From Streptomyces longisporoflavus (lineage in GTDB: Bacteria; Actinomycetota; Actinomycetes; Streptomycetales; Streptomycetaceae), in NCBI RefSeq assembly GCF_014649775.1, contig NZ_BMTR01000006.1:397631-461630 (forward strand): a stretch of 64,000 bases of DNA. Direction: 5' to 3'. Below the pieces are notes generated by a model. That model made no database searches, had not been told where the DNA came from, and saw only the letters and a list, made by a program, of their open reading frames with translations. A program made the translations under genes and the position numbers. This document shows, piece by piece, positions 7,712 to 17,032 of the stretch. The first letter of the stretch is position 1, and every line of letters begins with the position of its first letter.

Positions 7712-9784
7712 TTACCTCAGGAACGCCGCCGCGACACCCGCGTCGACGGGTATGTGCAGGCCCGTCGTGTGGGTCAGGTCGCCCGCCGTCAGGGCGAAGA
7801 CCGCGTTGGCCACGTGCTCGGGCAGCACCTCGCGCTTGAGGAGGGTGCGCTGGGCGTAGAACTCGCCCAGGTTCTCCTCCTCGATCCCGTACGTCGCCGC
7901 GCGCTGAGCGCCCCAGCCGCCCGCGAAGATCCCCGAGCCGCGGACCACGCCGTCCGGGTTGATGCCATTCACGCGGATGCCGAACTCGCCCAGTTCGGCT
8001 GCCAGAAGGCGGACCTGGTGGGCCTGGTCCGCCTTGGTGGCGGAGTACGCGATGTTGTTCGGGCCCGCGAACACCGCGTTCTTGGACGTGATGTAGATGA
8101 TGTCGCCGCCCAGGGCCTGGTCCCGCATGACGCGGGCCGCCTCGCGGGAGACCAGGAAAGAGCCGCGGGCCATGATGTCGTGCTGCAGGTCCCAGTCGCG
8201 GGCCGTGGTGTCGAGCAGCGGCTTGGAGATGGAGATGCCCGCGTTGTTCACCACCAGGTCGACTCCGCTGAAGGCGAGAACCGCCGTGGCGAAGGCGCCG
8301 GCGATCTGCTCCTCGGACGTGACGTCCATGGGGATGGCGACGGCCTTGTCCGGGCCGCCGAGCTCGTCCGCCACCGCCGCGGCGTTCTCCGCGTTCAGGT
8401 CCGCCACCGCGACGCAGGCGCCCTCCGCCACCAGGCGGTGCGCGATCGCCTTGCCGATGCCGCTGCCCGCGCCGGTCACCAGGGCGACGCGGGTGGCCAG
8501 GGGCTTGGGCTTGGGCAGGCGCTGCAGCTTTGCCTCCTCCAGCGGCCAGTATTCGATGCGGAACTTCTCCGACTCGTCGATGGGCGCGTAGGCGGAGACG
8601 GCTTCCGCGCCTCGCATGACGTTGATCGCGTTCACGTAGAACTCGCCGGCCACGCGTGCCGTCTGCTTGTCCTTGCCGAAGGAGAACATGCCCACGCCGG
8701 GGACGAGGACGATCGCCGGGTCGGCGCCGCGCATCGCGGGGGACGACGGGTCGGCGTGCCGGGTGTAGTAGGCCGCGTACTCCTCTCGGTAGGCGGTGTG
8801 CAGCTCCTTGAGGCGGGTGACGGTCTCGTCGAGCGGCGCGGTGGGCGGCAGGTCGAGGACCAGGGGCCTGATCTTCGTGCGGAGGAAGTGGTCGGGGCAG
8901 GAGGTGCCCAGGGCCGCCAGGCGCGGGTGCTCCGTGGCGGCCAGGAAGTCGAGGACGGCGTCCGTGTCGGTGAAGTGGCCGACCTGGGGGCGGTCCTGCG
9001 AGGCCAGCGAGCGGATGTGCGGGGCCAGTTCGGCGGCCCGCTGACGGCGCGCGTCGGTGGCAAGGGGAGCGTATGCGTCCAGCGCCGGGCCGAACGGGGC
9101 GGGCTTTCCGTGCTCGGCGAGGAACGCCTCCGCCGTGCGGATGATGTGCAGGGAGTTGCGCTCGCACTCCCCGGCCGTGGCACCCCAGGCCGTGATGCCG
9201 TGACCGCCCAGGATGCAGCCGATGGCGTCGGGGTTCGCCTCCTTCACCGCGGCGATGTCCAGGCCCAGCTGGAAACCGGGGCGGCGCCACGGCACCCAGA
9301 CCACAGTCGGGCCGAAGCACTCGGCCGTCAGCTTCTCGCCGTCCGCGGCGCAGGCCAGGGCGATGCCCGAGTCCGGGTGCAGATGGTCCACGTGCGGCGC
9401 GTCCACCAGGGCGTGCATGGCGGTGTCGATGGAGGGGGCCGCGCCGCCCTTGCCGTGCAGGCAGTAGTCGAAGGCGCCGACCATCTCGTCCTCGCGGTCC
9501 GGGCCCTCGTACACCTCCTTGAGTGCGTGCAGGCGGTCCAGGCGCAGGACCGCGAGGCCCGCCTCGGTGAGGGTGCCCAGGTCGCCGCCCGAACCCTTGA
9601 CCCACATCAGTTCGGTGTCCGCGCCGGTAACGGGATCGGGGGCCATGCCCTTCGCCGAGGCGTTGCCGCCCGCGTAGTTCGTGTTGCGCGGGTCGGCGCC
9701 CAGGCGGTGCGCGCGGTCCAGAAGTTCCTTGACCCGTTCGTGAGTCTGTTCGTGAGTCTGCTCGTGCTGTGTCATGTCGCTCAT
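7712..9784 (-). CDS. rhaD: Bifunctional rhamnulose-1-phosphate aldolase / L-lactaldehyde dehydrogenase
   Basis: A 690-residue fusion. Residues about 1-400 are a class II aldolase that splits L-rhamnulose 1-phosphate into DHAP and L-lactaldehyde. Residues about 430-690 are a short-chain dehydrogenase with TGAGSGIG near 436 and the catalytic YSATK near 577, expected to oxidise lactaldehyde to lactate with NAD. Bacillus RhaEW is the known analogue. I choose the ATG at 9784, which overlaps the rhaI stop (ATGA); an in-frame ATG 9 bp upstream is possible. Upstream residues HEQTHEQTHE are a small repeat. Confidence 0.95.
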   Translation of the reverse strand: MSDMTQHEQTHEQTHERVKELLDRAHRLGADPRNTNYAGGNASAKGMAPDPVTGADTELMWVKGSGGDLGTLTEAGLAVLRLDRLHALKEVYEGPDREDEMVGAFDYCLHGKGGAAPSIDTAMHALVDAPHVDHLHPDSGIALACAADGEKLTAECFGPTVVWVPWRRPGFQLGLDIAAVKEANPDAIGCILGGHGITAWGATAGECERNSLHIIRTAEAFLAEHGKPAPFGPALDAYAPLATDARRQRAAELAPHIRSLASQDRPQVGHFTDTDAVLDFLAATEHPRLAALGTSCPDHFLRTKIRPLVLDLPPTAPLDETVTRLKELHTAYREEYAAYYTRHADPSSPAMRGADPAIVLVPGVGMFSFGKDKQTARVAGEFYVNAINVMRGAEAVSAYAPIDESEKFRIEYWPLEEAKLQRLPKPKPLATRVALVTGAGSGIGKAIAHRLVAEGACVAVADLNAENAAAVADELGGPDKAVAIPMDVTSEEQIAGAFATAVLAFSGVDLVVNNAGISISKPLLDTTARDWDLQHDIMARGSFLVSREAARVMRDQALGGDIIYITSKNAVFAGPNNIAYSATKADQAHQVRLLAAELGEFGIRVNGINPDGVVRGSGIFAGGWGAQRAATYGIEEENLGEFYAQRTLLKREVLPEHVANAVFALTAGDLTHTTGLHIPVDAGVAAAFLR

Positions 9785-10950
9785 GCCCCCCATCCGGCCT
9801 GCTCGCCGCCCACGCGGTCCTTGACGATCTGCTCCTGCCAGCCTGACTCCCGATAGGCCCGCATGGGATCCGGGTCGAGCCCCGAGTCCTCCCTGACTTC
9901 TGCCAGTAGGGGACGGACGTCGGTGTTGAAGGCGTCCATCAGGACCGCGTTGGCGGCAAGCACGTCACCGGTCCGCTGTGCCTCGGCCAGCGCGTCGCCG
10001 TCGACGAGGAGCGCCTTCGCCGTGGCCTCCTGCACGTTCATCACCGAGCGGATGATCGCGGGGATCTTCGCCTCGATGTTGTGGCACTGGTCGAGCATGA
10101 ACGCCGTGTCGGGAATCAGGCCGCCGCCGCGGATGACCTCGTACATGATCCGGAAGAGCTGGAAGGGGTCGGCGGCGCCCGCCATCAGGTCGTCGTCGGC
10201 GTAGAAGCGCGAGTTGAAGTCGAAGCCGCCGAGACGGCCCTCGCGCAGCAGCGTGGCGACGATGAACTCGATGTTGGTGCCGGGGGCGTGGTGGCCGGTG
10301 TCCACGACGACCTGCGCCTTGGGGCCGAGCTTCAGGCAGTGGGCGTAGGCCGTGCCCCAGTCGGAGATGTCCGTCGCGTAGAAGGCCGGCTCGAAGAGCT
10401 TGTACTCGATGAGCATGCGCTGGTCGTCGCCGAGGCGGTCGTAGGTGGTGCGCAGGGCCTCCTCCAGGCGGTCCTGGCGGCTGCGGATGTCGTCCTGGCC
10501 GGGGTAGTTGATGCCGTCGGAGAACCAGAGCTTCAGGTCACGCGAGCCCGTCGCGTCCATGATGTCGACGCACTCCAGGAGATGGTCGAGTGCCTTGCGC
10601 CGGATCGTCGGGTCCGGGTTGGTGACCGAGCCGAGCTTGTAGTCGTCGTCCTGGAACACGTTGGTGTTGATCGCTCCGAGCCGCACCCCGCGCTCGGTGG
10701 CGTACTCCGCGAGGGCGGCGTAGTCGTCGACCTTGTCCCAGGGGATGTGCAGGGCCACCCGGGGTGCCACGCCGGTGTGGGCGTGCACCCGGGCGGCGTC
10801 GTCCAGCTTTTCGCGGGTCGTGCGGGGGACACCTGGCTGCGCGAAGACCTTGAAGCGCGTACCGGAGTTGCCGTACGCCCAGGACGGGGTCTCCAGGGCC
10901 TGGGTGGTGAGTGCCGTTTTCACGGCGTCCTTGCTGGGTCCGGCGGTCAT
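9781..10950 (-). CDS. rhaI: L-rhamnose isomerase
   Basis: A 389-residue TIM-barrel sugar isomerase of the Pseudomonas stutzeri RhaI type, converting L-rhamnose to L-rhamnulose. Motifs include RVALHIPWDKVDDY, GAINTNVFQDDDYKLGS, LKLWFSDGINYPGQDD and VVVDTGHHAPGTNIEF, which carry metal and substrate ligands of this family. GGAAGG about 7 bp before the ATG is its ribosome site. It begins only 34 bp after the rhamnosidase stop and overlaps the next gene, so the catabolic genes probably form one transcript from the rhamnosidase promoter. No own promoter is evident. Confidence 0.95.
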   Translation of the reverse strand: MTAGPSKDAVKTALTTQALETPSWAYGNSGTRFKVFAQPGVPRTTREKLDDAARVHAHTGVAPRVALHIPWDKVDDYAALAEYATERGVRLGAINTNVFQDDDYKLGSVTNPDPTIRRKALDHLLECVDIMDATGSRDLKLWFSDGINYPGQDDIRSRQDRLEEALRTTYDRLGDDQRMLIEYKLFEPAFYATDISDWGTAYAHCLKLGPKAQVVVDTGHHAPGTNIEFIVATLLREGRLGGFDFNSRFYADDDLMAGAADPFQLFRIMYEVIRGGGLIPDTAFMLDQCHNIEAKIPAIIRSVMNVQEATAKALLVDGDALAEAQRTGDVLAANAVLMDAFNTDVRPLLAEVREDSGLDPDPMRAYRESGWQEQIVKDRVGGEQAGWGA

Positions 10951-10984
10951 CGCGCAGCCTTCCGAAAAGAGCGGTCGTTTGGTG

Positions 10985-13900
10985 TCAGTTGGTGAAGCGG
11001 TGAGTGCCGGAGGCCGCGGCGAAGACGGCGCAGCCGTCCTCCATCCGCAGGAAGTCCGCCGCGTCGTGCGTCACTTGAGTGCGCCTGTCGGCGGGTATCC
11101 ACACCTCCGCCGTGGTGTTGGCGGGCAGGGTCAGGGTGAGACGGAATCCGTCGGCGTCCGTCTTCCAGTGGGTGGTGACCGGGCCGTAGAGCGCGTCGAA
11201 GCTGCTCTGCGCCTCGGTCACGCCGCCGCCGGGGCGCGGGCGGACGAGGATCTTGCGGAAGCCCGGGTCGGCCGGTGCGATGCCCGCGATGTTCGCGTAC
11301 ATCCACTCGCCCACCGAGCCGTAGGCGTAGTGGTTGAAGGAGTTCATGCCGGCGTCCTGGAAGCTGCCGTCCGGCTTGATGGAGTCCCAGCGCTCCCACA
11401 TCGTCGTGGCGCCCTTGTCGATCTGGTAGCCCCAGCCGGGGAAGGACTTCTGGACGAGGAGGCGGTAGGCGACGTCCGTGTGGCCGGTGGCCGTCAGCAC
11501 GGGCAGCAGGCGCGGGGTGCCCAGGAAGCCCGTCGAGAGGTGCCATTCCTTGGACTTGATGAGCTCCACCAGGCGGGCCGCGGCCGGTGCGCGGTCGGCG
11601 TCCGCGAGCAGGTCCATGGACAGGGCCAGGACGTACGCGGTCTGCGTGTCGCCCTTCACCCGGCCGCCACCGGTCACGTACGCGGCGCGGAAGGCGTCAC
11701 GGACACTGCCGAAGAGCTTCTTGTAAGGAGCCGGGTCCTTGCCCAGCGCTTCGGCGGTCCTGGCGACCAGGTCGGCGCTGTGCGCGAAGTAGGCGGTGCC
11801 GATGACGTCCTTGGGGGTCTCGTCCTGGATGTTGAGCCAGTCTCCGTAGCCCTCGGCGGGGCGCAGATAGCCGCTGCTGTGCTTCTCCAGGTAGTCCAGC
11901 CACTTCAGCATCGAGGACCAGGACTGCTCCAGGACGCGCTTGTCCCCGTACGCCTGGTACAGCGCCCACGGGACGGTGACGCCGGCGTCGCCCCAGCCGG
12001 CCACGCCCTTGCCGAGCGTCCCGACGGACGGGGCGACATCGGGGAAGGCGCCGTCGTCGGGCTGCCCGTCGCGCAGGTCGTCCAGCCACTTGGTGAGGAA
12101 GCGCGCCGACTCCATCGTGTAGGCGGCGGTCGGCGCGAAGACGTTGATGTCGCCGGTCCAGCCGAGCCGCTCGTCGCGCGCGGGGGTGTCGGTGGGGACG
12201 GAGAGGAAGTTGCCGCGCTGGCCCCAGGTGATGTTGCTGTGCAGCTGGTTGAGCATGGGGACATTCGTCTTGAAGTCCATGGTGAAGGGCGCGGAGGTGT
12301 GGATGACGCGGCCTTTCACCGCGTCGAGCGGCGGTTTGCCCGGATAGCCCGTCACCTCGACGTAGCGGAAGCCGTGGAAGGTGAAGCGCGGCTCGTACGT
12401 CTCCTTGCCGCCGCCCTTGAGGGTGTAGGTGTCCGTGGCGCGCGCCGACCGCAGATTGGTGGTGTAGACCGTGCCGTCGGGATTGAGGACCTCCGCGTGA
12501 CGCAGCCGGACCTTCGTGCCGGCCTTCCCGGAGACGGTCAGGCGGACCGCGCCGACCATGTTCTGCCCGAGGTCGAAGACGAACACGCCGGGCTTCGGCT
12601 CGTTCACCTCGCGGGCGGATATCTCGCTCTCCACGCGCGCGTGCCCGTCGATCTGGGCCACGACGGCGGCCTTGACCTTGTCGGCGGCGTCGGCGGCGAG
12701 CCACTCGGAGTCGTCGAAGCCCGCGCGTGTCCAGCCCGTGGTCTCCAGGCGGGCGTCGTACTCCTCGCCCGACAGGAGGTCGGCAGCGGTCACCGGGCCC
12801 GTCGCGGCGCGCCAGTCGGTGCCGGAGAGCACCCGGTCGACGGAGCCGTCGGTGTACGTGATCTCCAGCTGGCCCAGGAACGCGGGCCGTTCGCCGTACT
12901 GGTGCGGGCCGAACATGCCGACGTTGCCCGCGTACCAGCCGACCGCGAGCGTCACGCCGAGGGCGTTGGCGCCGGACTTGAGCTGCTTGGTGACGTCGTA
13001 CGTCTGGTACTGGACCCGCTTGTCGTAGTCGGTCCAGCCGGGCGCGAGGCGGGCGTCGCCGACGCGCTCGCCGTTGAGCCAGGCGTCGTAGAGGCCGAGG
13101 GCGGTGGAGTACAGGCGGGCTCGCGCGACCTTCTTGCCGACCCGCAGGCGGAACTCGTGGCGCAGTTGGGCCGCGGGGGTGTGCTCGGGGGCGACCTTGC
13201 CCCACGGGCCCGAACCCCAGGGGGCGAGGACCTTCGAAGCGGCCCAGGAGCCGTCGTCGTAGCCCGTCGCCCGCCAGTCGCCCGAGGGCTCCTTGTCGGT
13301 GGTCTTCCATGTGCCGTCGGTGGTGAGGGTGCGTACGCCGTCGGCGGTCGTCAGTTCGAGCACGCCGAGCAGACCGGCGGGCCCGGTGGTGGCGTTGGTG
13401 GCGGAGACGGCGATGACCGAGGCGCCGGGGCGCAGTTGCCCGGTGACGTCGACGACCGCGGGGCGGCGCCAGTTGTCGGCGGCGCTGTCCGCCTCGGTGT
13501 GCGCCACCTGCGTGCCGTTCACGTACGCGGTGTAGCCGTCGTCCGCCGTCATGACCAGGCGCGCGGAGGTGACCCCTTCGGGGACGTCTACGCGGCCGCG
13601 GAACCAGCGGGTGGCCGCGGGGGCGCTGGTCGCGGGGTCGCCCTCGGGGAACCAGATCCAGGAGGCGCCGTTAAGGGCGGGCGCCCCGACGAGGGAGGCG
13701 GGCGCGCCGATCCACCGCGCCGCCCAGTCCTTCGGCGCAAAGAGCCCGGTCTCCCACCAGGAGGGCTCGCTCCACTCGGAGGCCTTGCCGGCGGCGTCCC
13801 AGACCCGCACCGACCAGTAGTAGCGCGTACGGGACGCGAGGGCGGGGCCCGCGTAGGGGACCAGGACGGAGTCGCTGGACGCGACCTTGCCGCTGTCCCA

Positions 13901-14188
13901 GACGTCGGGCTCGGCCAGGCGGTCGCGTGAGGTGGCCACGCGCACCTGGTAGGCGGTCTGGGACTGGCCCTCGGCGGCGGACGCCAGGGGCCAGCTCAGC
14001 CTCGGGCGCGGCACGTCGAGACCGAGGGGGTGTCCCATGTACTCCACGGTCGGTCTGGTCACGCGCAGGGAACGCCGCCCGGCGGACGGGGCGGCGGTGG
14101 CGGTGGCCGTGGGAACGGCTCCGGCGGCCACCGCCGTTCCCAGGGCGGCGGTGGCGGTGGTGCTGAGCAGTCGTCTTCTGCTGATCAC
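10985..14188 (-). CDS. Secreted alpha-L-rhamnosidase (GH78), Tat signal
   Basis: A 1067-residue glycoside hydrolase family 78 enzyme that releases L-rhamnose from plant glycosides or polysaccharides outside the cell. The order is N-terminal beta domain (LRVTRPTVEYMGHPLGLDVPRPRLSW), Bac_rhamnosid_N domain, and the (alpha/alpha)6 catalytic domain with SVPTDTPARDERLGWTGDINVFAPTAAY carrying the acidic catalytic residues. I start at the GTG at 14188 (ACGGAG upstream), giving ISRRRLLSTTATAALG, a twin-arginine signal. The frame extends to a GTG at 14227, but that sits at the predicted transcription start with no ribosome site. Confidence 0.93.
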   Translation of the reverse strand: MISRRRLLSTTATAALGTAVAAGAVPTATATAAPSAGRRSLRVTRPTVEYMGHPLGLDVPRPRLSWPLASAAEGQSQTAYQVRVATSRDRLAEPDVWDSGKVASSDSVLVPYAGPALASRTRYYWSVRVWDAAGKASEWSEPSWWETGLFAPKDWAARWIGAPASLVGAPALNGASWIWFPEGDPATSAPAATRWFRGRVDVPEGVTSARLVMTADDGYTAYVNGTQVAHTEADSAADNWRRPAVVDVTGQLRPGASVIAVSATNATTGPAGLLGVLELTTADGVRTLTTDGTWKTTDKEPSGDWRATGYDDGSWAASKVLAPWGSGPWGKVAPEHTPAAQLRHEFRLRVGKKVARARLYSTALGLYDAWLNGERVGDARLAPGWTDYDKRVQYQTYDVTKQLKSGANALGVTLAVGWYAGNVGMFGPHQYGERPAFLGQLEITYTDGSVDRVLSGTDWRAATGPVTAADLLSGEEYDARLETTGWTRAGFDDSEWLAADAADKVKAAVVAQIDGHARVESEISAREVNEPKPGVFVFDLGQNMVGAVRLTVSGKAGTKVRLRHAEVLNPDGTVYTTNLRSARATDTYTLKGGGKETYEPRFTFHGFRYVEVTGYPGKPPLDAVKGRVIHTSAPFTMDFKTNVPMLNQLHSNITWGQRGNFLSVPTDTPARDERLGWTGDINVFAPTAAYTMESARFLTKWLDDLRDGQPDDGAFPDVAPSVGTLGKGVAGWGDAGVTVPWALYQAYGDKRVLEQSWSSMLKWLDYLEKHSSGYLRPAEGYGDWLNIQDETPKDVIGTAYFAHSADLVARTAEALGKDPAPYKKLFGSVRDAFRAAYVTGGGRVKGDTQTAYVLALSMDLLADADRAPAAARLVELIKSKEWHLSTGFLGTPRLLPVLTATGHTDVAYRLLVQKSFPGWGYQIDKGATTMWERWDSIKPDGSFQDAGMNSFNHYAYGSVGEWMYANIAGIAPADPGFRKILVRPRPGGGVTEAQSSFDALYGPVTTHWKTDADGFRLTLTLPANTTAEVWIPADRRTQVTHDAADFLRMEDGCAVFAAASGTHRFTN

Positions 14189-14214
14189 AACTCGACTCCG
14201 TAACGACTCGACGA

Positions 14215-14226
14215 TGAATCGTTTCA
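14215..14226. promoter_or_regulatory. LacI-type operator, rhamnosidase side
   Basis: TGAATCGTTTCA is an imperfect dyad with arms TGAA/TTCA around a central CG, the form bound by many LacI-family repressors. It sits immediately downstream of the predicted rhamnosidase transcription start, a classic repression position. A partner dyad lies at 14394. Confidence 0.7.
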
Positions 14227-14235
14227 CAGGAGGCG

Positions 14236-14264
14236 AAACTAGGTAGCGCGCTGGTTGCTGTCAA
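14236..14264 (-). promoter_or_regulatory. Promoter of alpha-L-rhamnosidase
   Basis: Read on the minus strand, a perfect -35 TTGACA (14264-14259) is followed after 17 bp by -10 TAGTTT (14241-14236). Transcription would start near 14229, just before the operator at 14215-14226. Confidence 0.75.
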
Positions 14265-14349
14265 GAGGCCCCAGTCGCCCGGCTTTTGGTGCATCGGCTG
14301 CTCGGCCTTGTTGCGACGCGGGGCGACCGGATTTTTCAAGGCACGCCCA

Positions 14350-14379
14350 TTGACGCCGCAGTTGGTGCGGGTTTAGCTT
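14350..14379 (+). promoter_or_regulatory. Promoter of the rhamnose ABC operon
   Basis: A -35 TTGACG at 14350-14355 and -10 TAGCTT at 14374-14379 are 18 bp apart. The start would be near 14386, again just upstream of a LacI-type dyad. Confidence 0.6.
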
Positions 14380-14393
14380 CCCTGGAAATTGAT

Positions 14394-14405
14394 TGAAACC
14401 TTTCA
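14394..14405. promoter_or_regulatory. LacI-type operator, transporter side
   Basis: TGAAACCTTTCA has perfect 5-bp arms (TGAAA/TTTCA) around CC. It shares its TGAA-N4-TTCA frame with the dyad at 14215 and lies about 8 bp after the predicted importer start site. Confidence 0.72.
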
Positions 14406-14498
14406 CGTCAGGTGTCCGCCGGGTGACTCCCGAAGACGCCCACCCCTGATCTCCGCAGTCAGAAGCCGCATGCCCTTCGTGACCGATCGGTGCTACCT

Positions 14499-15995
14499 AT
14501 GAGAGAGCCCCCCGTCCTTGCCGTACAGGGCCTGAGCAAGTCCTTCGGGGCCGTGCGCGCCCTGCACGACGTCTCCCTGGAGCTGTACGCCGGTGAGGCG
14601 CACGCCCTCGCGGGCGAGAACGGCGCAGGGAAATCCACCCTCATCAAGACCCTCGCCGGGGTCCACCGGCCGGACGCGGGGGAGCTGACGCTCGACGGGT
14701 CCCCCGTCGTCTTCCACGGCCCCGGTGACGCCAGGGACGCGGGTGTCGCCGTCATCTACCAGGAGCCGACGCTCTTCCCCGACCTCTCCGTCGCGGAGAA
14801 CATCTTCATGGGGCGCCAGCCCCGCCGCTCGTTGGGCCGCGTCGACCACAAGGCCGTGCACGCCGCCGCCGACGCGCTCTTCAAGCGCCTGGCCGTGGAC
14901 CTCGACCCCGAACAGCCCGCACGCGGACTCTCCATCGCCGACCAGCAGATCGTCGAGATCGCCAAGGCGCTCTCCTTCGACGCCCGGGTCCTGATCATGG
15001 ACGAGCCGACCGCCGCGCTCACCGGCAGCGAAGTGGCCCGCCTCTTCGGCGTCGTGCGCACCCTGCGCGAACAGGGCGCCGCGGTCCTCTTCATCTCGCA
15101 CCGTCTGGAGGAGATCTTCGAGCTGTGCCAGCGCGTCACCACCCTGCGGGACGGCGGTCTGATCGCGAGCGAGCCGCTCGAAGGCCTCACCGAGGACGAC
15201 CTCGTACGCCGCATGGTGGGCCGTGACCTCGACGAGCTCTACCCGAAGCAGGACACCGAGGTGGGCGAAGTCGCGCTCAGCGTCCGCCGGCTGACCCGTG
15301 AGGGCGTCTTCACGGACGTCTCGTTCGACGTGCGGCGCGGCGAGATCGTCGGGCTCGCGGGGCTCGTCGGGGCCGGGCGCAGCGAGGTCGCGCGGGCCGT
15401 GTTCGGCGTCGACCGGTGGGACGCCGGCACGGTCGAGGTGCAGGGGAAGGCGCTGCTCAACGGCGCCCCCAGCACCGCCATGGCGGCCGGGCTCGCGCTC
15501 GTCCCCGAGGACCGGCGGGCGCAGGGCCTGGTGATGGACATGTCCATCGAGCGCAACATCGGGCTCACCGGGCTGCGTACGACGGTGCGCGCGGGCCTCA
15601 TGGACCGCGGCGCCGAGCGCAGCCGCTCGCTGGACTGGGCGGTGCGGCTACAGGTGAAGTACGCGCGCATCGCCGACGCCGTCGGCACCCTGTCCGGCGG
15701 CAACCAGCAGAAGGTCGTCCTGGCCAAGTGGCTGGCCACCAAGCCGCAGGTGCTCATCGTGGACGAACCCACCCGCGGCATCGACGTCGGCACCAAGGCC
15801 GAAGTGCACCGGCTGCTCTCCGAACTCGCCGCCGAGGGAGTCGCGGTCCTGATGATCTCCTCCGACCTGCCCGAGATCCTCGGTATGGCCGACCGGGTGC
15901 TGGTCATGCACGAGGGGCGGCTCACCGCCGAGATCCCGCGCGCGCGGGCCACCGAAGAGTCCGTGATGGCGGCCGCCACCGGGAGGACCGCATGA
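14499..15995 (+). CDS. rhaT: Rhamnose ABC transporter ATP-binding protein
   Basis: A 498-residue double-ATPase of the ribose/rhamnose (RbsA) class. The N-terminal half has Walker A GENGAGKST at 39-47 and LIMDEPTAAL; the C-terminal half has the degenerate Walker A GLVGAGRSE near 289 and LSGGNQQKVVLAKWL, as usual for this class. The ATG at 14499 gives MREPPVLAVQGLSKSFG; an in-frame GTG lies 9 bp upstream. Substrate is inferred from the rhamnosidase and rhamnose catabolic genes across the promoter. It overlaps the next gene by 4 nt. Confidence 0.9.
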   Translation: MREPPVLAVQGLSKSFGAVRALHDVSLELYAGEAHALAGENGAGKSTLIKTLAGVHRPDAGELTLDGSPVVFHGPGDARDAGVAVIYQEPTLFPDLSVAENIFMGRQPRRSLGRVDHKAVHAAADALFKRLAVDLDPEQPARGLSIADQQIVEIAKALSFDARVLIMDEPTAALTGSEVARLFGVVRTLREQGAAVLFISHRLEEIFELCQRVTTLRDGGLIASEPLEGLTEDDLVRRMVGRDLDELYPKQDTEVGEVALSVRRLTREGVFTDVSFDVRRGEIVGLAGLVGAGRSEVARAVFGVDRWDAGTVEVQGKALLNGAPSTAMAAGLALVPEDRRAQGLVMDMSIERNIGLTGLRTTVRAGLMDRGAERSRSLDWAVRLQVKYARIADAVGTLSGGNQQKVVLAKWLATKPQVLIVDEPTRGIDVGTKAEVHRLLSELAAEGVAVLMISSDLPEILGMADRVLVMHEGRLTAEIPRARATEESVMAAATGRTA

Positions 15996-17032
15996 GCGTG
16001 ACCACGCAGAGTCCGGCCCCCGCCGTCGATCCCGGGAAGGCCGCGGGTACGCGCCTGGTGGACCGCGTCTTCAAGATGCGCGAACTGGCCATCCTCCTTG
16101 TCTTCCTGGTGATGATCGGCATCACCCAGGCAGGCAACAGCGAGTTCCTCTCCGAGCAGGGCATCAAGGACCTGCTCCTGAACGCGACCATCCTCGTGCT
16201 CGTCGCCACGGGGCAGGCCCTCGTCGTCATCACCCGCAACGTCGACCTGTCGGTCGGCTCGACGCTGGGAATCAGCGCCTTCGCGGCGGGCAACTACCTC
16301 CAGGGCGGCGGCAACTCCACGGTCGCGATCCTCCTCGCGGTCGCGCTCGGCGTCGGCTGCGGACTGCTCAACGGAGCGCTCGTCAGCCTGGGCCAGGTGC
16401 CCGCGCTCGTCGTCACGCTCGGCACCCTCTACATCATCCGGGGCATCGACTCGATCTGGGTCGGCTCCCGGCAGATCACCGCGTCCGATCTGCCGGACGG
16501 CTTCGTCGACTTCGGCTCCGGCGGCATCTCGGCGGTGCCCTACCTGGCGCTGATCGCCCTCGCCGTCCTGGTGGTCGTCGCGTACTACCTGCGGCACTTC
16601 GGCGGCGGACGCGAGCTGTACGCGCTCGGCTCCAACCCCGAGGCCGCGCGCCTGGCGGGCATCCCGGTACGCAAGCGCATCCTGGCCGCCTACACCGCCT
16701 GCGGCGCGCTCGCCGGACTCGCGGGCGCGCTCTACCTGGCCCGCTTCGGCAACGTCGACTCCGCCACCGGCAACGGCTACGAACTCACCGTCGTCAGCGC
16801 CGTCGTGGTCGGCGGCGTCGTCTTCACAGGCGGCTCGGGCAGCGTCTACGGGGCGGCACTCGGCGCCCTGCTCCTCACGTCCATCAACAGCGTGCTGCCC
16901 GCCCTCGGCGTCAGCTCCGTGTGGGTGCTCGCCATCAACGGCGTGCTGCTCGTCCTGGCCATCGCCGTCGACCGGATCGTCGCCCTGCGCGTCGCCGATG
17001 CCCTGAAGAAGAGGAACGCCCGCCATGGCTGA
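15992..17032 (+). CDS. rhaP: Rhamnose ABC transporter permease 1
   Basis: A 346-residue BPD_transp_2 family permease with about eight to ten hydrophobic segments. NVDLSVGSTLGISAF and YALGSNPEAARLAGIPV are hallmarks of ribose/rhamnose-type permeases. The ATG overlaps the ATPase stop (ATGA), so translation is coupled. It pairs with the following permease to form the heterodimeric channel, as in RhaP/RhaQ of Rhizobium. Confidence 0.9.
   Translation: MSVTTQSPAPAVDPGKAAGTRLVDRVFKMRELAILLVFLVMIGITQAGNSEFLSEQGIKDLLLNATILVLVATGQALVVITRNVDLSVGSTLGISAFAAGNYLQGGGNSTVAILLAVALGVGCGLLNGALVSLGQVPALVVTLGTLYIIRGIDSIWVGSRQITASDLPDGFVDFGSGGISAVPYLALIALAVLVVVAYYLRHFGGGRELYALGSNPEAARLAGIPVRKRILAAYTACGALAGLAGALYLARFGNVDSATGNGYELTVVSAVVVGGVVFTGGSGSVYGAALGALLLTSINSVLPALGVSSVWVLAINGVLLVLAIAVDRIVALRVADALKKRNARHG

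Larger units (their letters stand above)
14189..14498. promoter_or_regulatory. Divergent promoter region of the rhamnose regulon
   Basis: This 310-bp gap separates the minus-strand rhamnosidase-catabolic run from the plus-strand importer operon. It contains two predicted promoters and two LacI-type dyads, listed separately, and no gene. Confidence 0.8.

Noticed and set aside
6207..9605. Minus-strand ORF of 1132 codons across rhaB and rhaD
   Set aside because: Arg/Pro/His-rich shadow frame running through two well-supported genes and the repeat gap.
10733..13930. Very long plus-strand ORF (1065 codons)
   Set aside because: It is antisense to the rhamnosidase and is rich in V, G, R and H, the usual shadow of a high-GC gene read from the other strand.
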